From the NCBI GenBank assembly GCA_019095985.1, contig CM032661.1, positions 33,246,741 to 33,310,740 on the forward strand: a DNA stretch of 64,000 nt, written 5' to 3'. A program made the translations under genes and the position numbers. The DNA is from Streblospio benedicti. Lineage: Eukaryota > Annelida > Polychaeta > Spionida > Spionidae. The notes below the pieces were generated by a model. It saw nothing but the letters and a program-made list of their open reading frames with translations, was not told the origin of the DNA and did not search any database. Shown here in pieces: positions 56,189-64,000 of this stretch (position 1 is the stretch's first letter; each line of letters opens with the position of its first letter).

Positions 56189-56669
56189 TCACAATTGACG
56201 TCAACCCTGAATGGGAGAAGGGGTCAGTAAAGTTGACGAAAGTTGACCGGGGGCGGTCAACTCAAAAGTTTGACGGTGGGGGGGAGGGACCTGCACGGAT
56301 ATATTAAAGTTAAATTGATATTTAAGGTTGTAGTATAGAGAATGGAAATAAAATAAATGTTTTTTGTTGGAATGTTTGGTCATAAATCAAATTATCATAT
56401 AAATTACCCATGATACGCAATTGTTTTATGACATATACCTGACAAACTGCACACATATTCAATTTCAATAAGGCATATCTTAAATATTGGCTAGATTAGA
56501 TGGTTACCTGAGAGGTTTGAGGTTTTGTGTTGGGATGTCATGAAATTGACATCACCGCCATAGTTGACAGGGATGTCCTCAAGTTGACAGGGGGTAGTCG
56601 GGAAGTTGACGAAAGTTGACGGGGAGGTGGTGTCGGAAAGTGCCAAAATGTGGTTGACGTCAATTGTGA
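56189..56669. mobile_element. MITE with TCACAATTGACGTCAACC ends
   Basis: Perfect 18-bp inverted ends at 56,189-56,206 and 56,652-56,669. Just inside both ends are GTTGACGAAAGTTGAC motifs (56,233 and 56,604 regions). 481 bp, non-coding. Confidence 0.8.
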
Positions 56670-57625
56670 CGCCCCTAAACTCAGAAACTGAGTTAATTAA
56701 GCCACAAACTAAACTCGCCTAAGACTGAAACCTGGTACATCTGGCATGCAGAAAGTGTTAGGTAATATGCATGTAGTCGTGTAAAGATAGTCAATACATC
56801 ACCAAAGTATCAAGCTGCTTTTGGACCAGTACCACCATGGGCTGAACATGATTGAATATCACGTTTCTCGCCTATATTTTCTGAGAGTTAAAATGAAGAG
56901 ACACTATTTCTGGTACAGTGGGATAAACAGGTAAGCTTTAAAAATAGTCGGATAAAGAACGAATCATACCATTCCGGAAGTGATTACAAGGTAAGCTATA
57001 TATGGATTCCTAAAATCTTGTGTTATGTGAAGACAGCTAAGACCTAAACAAAGAAGGATCTGCATTCCTTCAGGCCCCCATGTGACTGAAAATGGGTTGA
57101 AGCTCAGTAAGCAAATCAACATCTGCAAACACATGCTAGGCCTCTAACATCTTTTCATGACGTCACTTGCTGCCAACTGTGGTACTATCATGCGCTGATG
57201 AAGGTGATAGACTTCTGTACCGAAAAATTAAAATGCAAGTACAAAATGAATTGTGTGTGAATGATCGCTTCATAGAACTAGCTGTGGTTTGCAATATGAG
57301 GATAATAAATAATTTGCTGTGTGTATGGTGAAAGCTAGTAAATAGTAAATGGTGTCAAGCACTGTAAGGGTATTCAAAGTAAAAGGCTGTTATGTTAGGT
57401 GTCAATAAATTGTGTGCTGATAAATTGTCAAGGACTGAATTTATAGGTATTTGATCATCCAATTTTAGTTTTCATAAAACTGTTATGATGTTCTGTAATA
57501 AATACCGCAATATCATTTTATAAGTTCAAGACCAAGATCTTTTTTATAGTTTAAAAAACTGACAATCGCTTTAAAAACGATGGCATTGTCTGTAATTGAG
57601 GACTGGTACTGTTAAAATGTGCCAT

Positions 57626-58070
57626 TCTATCATTCCATGCAAAAAATCTCGTCCTGATCTGATTGGCTGCTCAATTTAATTGACTAAACAATCGCACTGG
57701 GCTACGTGGACCCCCACCACCACGGCACTAGTTTAAACTAGACTCTGTACCGTCACATTCATTGTTAATTATGACTGACGTCAGATATGGTCAAAATGAC
57801 AATGATGTTTTTATGATATGATTTTTATTCTAAAATAAACGGCTGTGAATCATTCATCGCTAGTCCATGGACAATGAAAGTCGTGATAGAATGGTATTTG
57901 ACCATTTGATTGTCGTCTCAATCGTGAAATTGAGCATGCTAACGTCTGATTTAAAAAAAACCAATCATACATTTTTTTTAGTGTGGATTCTTAACGATAG
58001 AATGGTTTTTAACCGCCCCAATGTCGTGTCGGGTAAATCAGACGTCTTCGGTACTGATATTCAATGACTA
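57626..58070. mobile_element. Foldback element, copy 2 (tcattctatcattcc family)
   Basis: Aligns with the 12.4-kb copy through cattctatcattccatgca, agtttaaactagactctgta, ccgtcacattca and atgatatgattt. Inverted gatagaatggt ends appear at about 57,884 and 57,990. About 75-80% similar by eye, so the two insertions are not recent. Confidence 0.7.
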
Positions 58071-59710
58071 CCCGTTGTCAAATCGGAAAAGATATTCCAG
58101 GCACCATTCAGTCCATTGGACCCCTGATGTACTGATGCGTGTATACGTTACATCTTAATTCAATACGTCTTCAGATTCTTAACGTTATTGATTCCAAATT
58201 TACACTGTTTAAGTGACACTTTAAGCATTCTAAAAATACAGGTTTTGACACTATATAGGGGTGGGGGGGTAATCATTTTTGCCACAAATTGTCAGTACGA
58301 GGGCTACCATTTATCAAGGACCAAGGTGCGGTGGGTACCAAAAAACAGGGGTGAATGTGTGTGACATACATGCATATAAATAGTGATAAAGTTATATGAT
58401 TAGAGTTGTGTAAATGATATTTCTAAAAATTATTTTGAACATCAGAATTTCTCAAAATTTGACAGTTTTGAAGTGTGACAAAATTTGCTATGCCTATTCA
58501 GGACAAAATAAAAAATTAAACAAATTAAAAATTGGCCCACTGAACTATCAACACATGAGACGCATTATAAACATACATAAACATTTATGAGTATCATTTC
58601 AGACAAAAGTACATCATGAAATTAATAAGGGAAAAAATCACTAATATCTGATTAATCATTTGCATGGTACACATACACTGCACTTTCAAAGCTGGAGAAG
58701 AGCAGACAAAAACAGAACTGATTTTGTATAAAATCTACGAATTATCAAAGATAAAGCTAGAGTTCATAATTCTAATAAATCACAAGCTCTGCAATCACAA
58801 GTATCCATATATGCAGTCTATCTCTACAAGCTATTCCTTGCTGCAATTACTTTATTTTCATTAATATGTGTATTTGCTGCAACACTGCAGATACTGACAT
58901 AGTACCAATTTACTGTAGTGCAAGGAAAGCCAGGCCAAGGGTTGCACTGGCTGTGAATTCACCCCCTCTTTTCCCAAATTACCAAACTACCATTTTTGAA
59001 ACGTGGAGTTTCATCCAATAAGATCATGTTACCAAGTCCTTTGTATACAGTGTGTAGAAATTGGTCAAAGCCCACCTTAATTCCATTTATCTAATTCATA
59101 TAGATACCTTTTATATTTAGAATTACGTTTAGAACGCATTTTCGGCTTGCACTAACCTCAGACTGATGGCCTTGCCCATAAAATATCATAGGTTGTCGCA
59201 CTTATACTGTGTATAACAAAAACACATCATTTGCTTGCACTAACTTGATTAATAATTGATAATAGCATCTCATAAAATAATGAATATTTCATATTCAAAA
59301 TCATTATCATAATAATACTAAATATTGTATGACTTAAGCATACCATGGTAGAGGCTAGCATGCAACGCAACATCATAAAACCACGGGCCACTTTCACCAA
59401 AAACATGCATCGCAAACTGTTTTCTCACCAATCACGTTTTTGCGACAGTCGCAAAAACGTTTTAGCGTTGCTTTCACCAAGTTAGAAACTACAGATAGCT
59501 TTCCCATTGTTCTATTACAAGATACTCTCAAATATTCAGGGTGTGTAAAAGAATAAATGAATGCCAAATACTAGTAGTTCAGTGTCATTTCTTTATCCTA
59601 CTGTAAATTCAAACTTCCGCCATGGAATTGAACAAACTTAACACGTGATCACCCCTTGTTTTGGTATGACTAGTTCAACTTTGATCTCCTGAATTACTTT
59701 AACACAAATG

Positions 59711-59950
59711 GATTATGCCCTAAAAATAGTTCAAAATAATTTGAATTTATGAATAAAACATCAGTAGAATAACTCATCTTTCGTGTACAATAATTAAAAT
59801 TTGTGATACAAGGCAACTACAAAAACACAAAATGATTATGACCTAAAAATAGTTCAAAATAATTTGAATTTGTGATTAAAACATCAGAAGAATAACTCCA
59901 CTTTCTTGTACAATAATTAAAATATGTGATACAAGGCACCTACAAAACAA
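59711..59950. repeat. Tandem duplication, 123-bp period
   Basis: 59,711-59,833 and 59,834-59,950 are about 93% identical (gattatgccctaaaaatagt; gattatgacctaaaaatagt). Recent local duplication in AT-rich DNA with no gene. Confidence 0.9.
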
Positions 59951-60059
59951 AAGCCACTGCATAATTCAATATGTTGTATGTGACGTCAGGCTGTTATGCA
60001 AAGTAGCCTCATCACCAAAACTGAAAACTCATACCAATCATCTCTAAGCGCCACACATA

Positions 60060-60520
60060 CCTCAGAACCCATAGCGAAGTGATAAAAGTATCCACCCCCC
60101 CCCCCCACCCCCACTCCCATGCGGCATGGTCATTTTAGGGTGAAAAACCGTCCCAAAATTTGTACTCGGGCGGGCCCGCAGCATCGTACCGCACAGCACG
60201 ATTATGCCAGGTGTGGCACAGCCCAATATAAACAGGTGCTGTTTTGGTGCCACAACGCGAGCTAAAAATCGTACGGTATACGCTACTTCTCCTAAAAGGG
60301 GGCATATGCCTCGCAGATCGAAAATCTCCTTGATTTTGCCGCTGCAGCTCGTACCCCTTTTCACCAGCATGGTACCGCATGGTGCCGTTTTGGGCAACAC
60401 ATAAAAACGTTCAGTGACGCTGTGTGTTGTCCCATGTTAACTTCTCTATTCCTCATGCCGCTTTTCATCACGCATGGTACCGTCGTGCTCCAAACGTCAT
60501 GAACGTCAGTTATGATGGAT
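60060..60520. repeat. gccgcatg/catggtaccg-rich repeat block
   Basis: Many short inverted repeats of catgcggcatgg, catggtaccgcatggtgccg and catgccgcttttcatcacgc. Related text recurs at 61,620-62,360. Ends not definable by eye. Confidence 0.45.
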
Positions 60521-60764
60521 TGTCAAAGTGAGAACACAAGTATGTTACCAGTTTTAATTCTTAGTAATAAATGTGTGAACCTGGAATAGTTACCTCTCAT
60601 TCGAATATAACAAGCATACTCATAATACAAATATATCTTAAAAGGATCATGATCAAATAGTGAACAGTGAATAAAATCATCCCCAACCAAAACCACCATT
60701 TCTAAAGTTTGACAGATTATTACATCTGTCTGAACATTGCCACAATAGCATCAACCATGCTAGA

Positions 60765-60840
60765 GGTCCCTGGGGGCATATCTTGACCGATGGCAATTCG
60801 GACGGACAAGATCCCAGGTTCGAATCCTGCAATACCACCC
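60765..60840 (+). mobile_element. tRNA-like fragment (possible SINE head)
   Basis: CAGGTTCGAATCCTG forms a perfect T-arm with box B at 60,812-60,826. The upstream half does not form an acceptor stem with the downstream bases, so this is not a functional tRNA gene. Confidence 0.4.
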
Positions 60841-60953
60841 AAGTAGCGTATGGAGGTGGAGTCTGGTAGGGCTTGAGTGTCGTATTCTACCCAGTGCAGA
60901 AACATTACCTCCTCCGCACCAGTACCACTACGGGCAAGAGGGTCTCGATACCA

Positions 60954-61247
60954 AGGAGCGCCTGGCTGAAGGCTATCATGCAGTTGTGGACGGGGGTCAT
61001 GACACGCTTGACCAGCCCTGAAAGCATCCAGAGCTCGAGTAACAGTGAGCGAAACAGCGTTACCCCTTTACACGTAAGTGATACACGTCAAGATCACACT
61101 ATGAACTGAACAATGGGGAAAACTTTGAAACACATAAATTTGTTTTGGTTAAAGGAGTGCCGGGCTGAAGGTCATCATACAATTGTGAACAGGGGTCTCT
61201 ACACACTTGACCAACCCTGGAGGCGTCCAGAAGCTCCAGTAGCGATG
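60954..61247. repeat. Diverged duplication, about 198-bp period
   Basis: 60,954-61,045 and 61,152-61,247 share aaggagygccgggctgaagg, a tcatgcagttgtggac block and cttgaccarccctg at roughly 75%. Open frames here are short and inconsistent. Confidence 0.65.
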
Positions 61248-61619
61248 TACACCGTAAGTCCGCCAACATTTGCTTTTCAGACAAATATTGAATGTTTTCT
61301 CAGCCTAGGTTGCAAACGTTTGCACTGTGCAGCGGTTTTTTGTTGTTCGGGGATGCTTTTTCAAGAGCAAACAGTGTATTTCTTCATAACTGTGGCAATG
61401 GCTGTTTATACGTTTTTGGAGTAGTTCCAGTTTCTAATCCCTCATTGTGGCCCCGTACGTACGATTGGGAGAAGAGGGGGTTAAGAACGCTGGTTATGCT
61501 TGCGTTATGGTCACCACCCGGTGGTGGACACTGCTCAGTGGTCACTGGACACTGGTCTATTGACATGTCATAAAATGCATTAGATGGCCCATGTCTAGTT
61601 CAAGCACAAATCTCGACAT

Positions 61620-62360
61620 TGTTGTTAACCCGTGCCGCCCATGTGCCGCTTGCAAACATAGGCGGCGCCGACAGTTTATTCTGTGACGTTTGCAAAAGTT
61701 TCCTGCCGCTCTGCATCACGCACGTTGCCCTGTGCTGCCGTTTCATGCGGCTTTGAGTAACGCCCCGTTATGCACATCTGGTCTCACAACCTTGGGGTCA
61801 TGAGTTCGAGTCCCGCCAGGGCCACTTGATATAGTCAAATGGAAGCTTAGGGTTGTAAAACCTGTCGTCAGCTATATCTATCGTTGGTAGAAGTATGCTT
61901 GCTAAAAAGACGTGAGAGAGAGAGAAAGGTGAAAATGTTATGCACAGTGTTCTCCCATGTTAAATTTGCTTACCTCATGCCATTCTCGATGCCGTCCTCC
62001 GTGCTGTCTTGGCTTGGCGGTACGGATCCGTACCGCGTTTGGTTACGCCCACCTAAAACCTTACAACCTTGCCGTCTTTGTGAGGGCGGTGTATACACAC
62101 ATACCACGTCTAGATAATTGACCTGCACGGTATATTTCATGCCGCATCACGCTCCATGGTCATTTGCCCATGCCGCCTTGATGGATTTTTCGTGACGGAT
62201 CGTAATGCAGGAGCAATATAAATCCGGGGCAGGAGGTTTGCTGGGGGAGGTTCACATTCCGGGTGGACATCAGTTTTTTAGCACGCGGCACGACTTTTTT
62301 ATTGTTTTTTTATTTTTTATTTACTTTACGCAGTACGCCCGGTAACGCATGGTAACGCAA
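61620..62360. repeat. CG-rich repeat block related to 60.1-60.5 kb, split by a SINE
   Basis: gtgccgcccatgtgccgctt, tcatgccgcatcacgctcca and gtaccgcgtttggttacgcc match the style and words of the 60.1-kb block. The SINE at 61,774-61,937 interrupts it. Confidence 0.45.
61774..61937 (+). mobile_element. tRNA-derived SINE, second copy
   Basis: About 90% identical by eye to 51,140-51,300: box B GAGTTCGAGTCCC at 61,802-61,814, the body through agcttagggttgtaaaacct, and a shortened gagagagaga segment. The head begins abruptly inside a CG-rich repeat, and no clear target duplication was found. Confidence 0.75.
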
Positions 62361-62626
62361 GGCTTGTTAATTGGGGGAGGGGGCGGGGGGAGGGATGGGA
62401 TGGGATGTATGGTTATGTTGTATGAATATAACGTAGCTTGATTCATGCATTGTTTATATACCACATAATTTGCATGTCTTTCACAGAAGCTAGCTAGCAA
62501 TTGATGCCGTGTTGAAGTATCGTACAAAACGTGCCAATCACACTTTTGACACATTTGCCCAATGTACGTTTATTTTACATATGAGTCTTTTGTGGGGTGG
62601 AGCGGTTACATTATCACCTAGCTCAT

Positions 62627-62970
62627 TAGGGACGGTGCAATATTTATCAGGAAGGGGGACCGGTGCATTTGGTAGGGGGACAGGTACTTTTTTCAAGGTG
62701 CAAAGAAGGGGGACCGGATGATTTTTCATTCTCGTTGGGCATGGGACATGTACTTTTTTTCAGCTGCTGAAATCCCACCTCGACGTGAGCGAATCGGTAC
62801 AAATTAATCACGCGAATATTCATGGGAGGGGACGCAGACTTTTTTATGAATAGAGGTCATGGGACATCAGGTTTTTTTTCATCACATCAGCAGGGGACAA
62901 GACCTTTTTCAGACAAGTTTTTCGAAATGCATCGGTCCCCCCGCCTGTTAAATATTGCACCGTCCCTTAT
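62627..62970. mobile_element. MITE with TAGGGACGGTGCAATATTTA ends
   Basis: Left tagggacggtgcaatattta through ggaagggggaccggtgcat and right atgcatcggtccccccgcct through aatattgcaccgtccctta are long inverted repeats (about 40 bp). The interior has a repeated gacatgtacttttttt / gacatcaggtttttttt pattern. Confidence 0.8.
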
Positions 62971-63518
62971 ATCGCCACTATCCCCGCACCCTAACACATT
63001 GATCGAATGAAATAGCTCATTGCGCCTCATGCCCTGTCCTAGCCTAATACAATCAGTCTATCTTATGCTCCGCTGAGCTCTGCACAACAAATCCAGCTAG
63101 ACTAGCGGTGTTGTTGGTCTGGGTGTCCGAGACTAGCCCTGTCCAGGCAGCAATGCTCATTGTTACTGTTACTGCTGTAGAACATGAGATGAAGTTGTAA
63201 TCTTATATTAGTCTTTATGATGTAGGCTACTGTATGCAGTATTCAGTGTTTGATATATTTTGTGCAGTAAACCCATTCAAATTACATAGATAATGATTTA
63301 TATGATATTGAGTATTCGATCATTTAACGTGGAAGGTTTGCAGTTGAAATCCGAGACATAACAACAATAATCACACATATCTACACATATGCATGTGCAT
63401 ACGGTCACACGTATATATCTATCCCCGGAATCTATCCATAACATTCCTGTAAATGCCACATTTTTAGCCCTGTGTATTTATGATTTGTTGAACTTAAAGA
63501 TTGAAACTCTCGCGTCAC

Positions 63519-63653
63519 TATGTGGTACAGTCACTGAGTCTCAATGTTTGGTTAAATCTAGAGACACACAAGCCGTCCTACCGTAGGTAGGGAGGTCAGA
63601 ATGTGTGTCTCTAGATGTAAACAAACATTGCGACTCAGTGACTGTGCTATGTG
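63519..63653. mobile_element. Palindromic element with 50-bp arms
   Basis: Left arm 63,519-63,570 (gtacagtcactgagtctcaa...ctagagacacaca) and right arm 63,602-63,653 are complementary with about five mismatches, with a spacer of 31 bp. The unit can form a long hairpin. Confidence 0.8.
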
Positions 63654-64000
63654 TCATAAAAAATGCTGACTGCATGATTTATCATATATGCTTAGTAATC
63701 CGGTTCTATCCAGAGTCTACCAGTCACACAGTCAGCTAGAACTAGTCTAAAGAGCTATACGAGATATGGTAGTCATCGTCAGTTGCACGGCTTTATCAAC
63801 AACAAATGGCTATAAAATACAGTGTAACCAATCAAATGAGCATAGAATAACCTAGATAAAAACCAAACAATCTGGCATTCCTCTTTTCTCTATGCCACCT
63901 CAGCTAAACCTTTGTGAATGTACTAATATACTAATGTGAATGTAACTAACATACAATAAGGGAAATTAACCGGTGACTCATCAGCACAGTCTCTTGAAAC

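Overview
The window looks like intron-rich, AT-rich nuclear DNA from an animal, most likely a marine invertebrate. Signs are GT-AG introns of several hundred bases to 7.3 kb, long (TG)n arrays, tRNA-headed SINEs, LINE fragments and many short inverted-repeat (MITE-like) elements. I cannot name the phylum. No bacterial-type operon, CRISPR array or retrovirus-like element was seen.

Three minus-strand genes can be built from consistent splice sites and reading phases. (1) 48,031 to 16,062 is a CLC-family 2Cl-/H+ exchanger, closest by eye to lysosomal CLC-7. It has 22 visible coding exons (2,460 bp, 819 residues), in phase throughout, with the gating and proton glutamates and both CBS domains. 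The first coding exon lies above 48,031 and was not found. (2) 12,069 to 10,255 is a five-exon gene for a secreted protein of about 196 residues, of unknown family. (3) 8,360 to about 3,971 is a second secreted protein. A signal peptide and a Cys-containing helical head (three exons) run into a 1.8-kb minisatellite of 24- and 27-bp units coding mainly SSVDKDKK and SSVDSQKRK, then a Lys/His/Asn-rich tail. Its reading frame does not stay constant across the repeat, so it is either a broken or hypervariable gene or a mis-assembled repeat.

Layout: 1-3.7 kb is intergenic with one small membrane-like ORF. 3.8-8.4 kb is the repeat-protein gene. 8.4-10.2 kb holds a LINE fragment between inverted arms, a foldback and a MITE. 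10.2-12.1 kb is the second secreted gene. 12.1-16 kb holds MITEs and microsatellites. 16-48 kb is the CLC gene, its introns filled with MITEs, one SINE, a (TG)n array of over 200 bp, (GCT)24, a 57-bp-arm near-perfect hairpin and a possible plus-strand nested ORF. 48-64 kb has no recognisable gene. It holds a LINE 3' end with very long (TG)n, SINEs in inverted arrangement, a 1.04-kb CG-rich inverted-repeat element, a 45-bp coding-like minisatellite, and several more foldback elements and local duplications.

Most unusual points: the secreted repeat protein whose DNA repeat is open in all three frames while the SSVDKDKK reading moves between frames; the intronic hairpin; a LINE coding fragment enclosed by inverted repeats; and a dispersed MITE family (about a dozen copies), one lying about 10 bp from a CLC splice donor.
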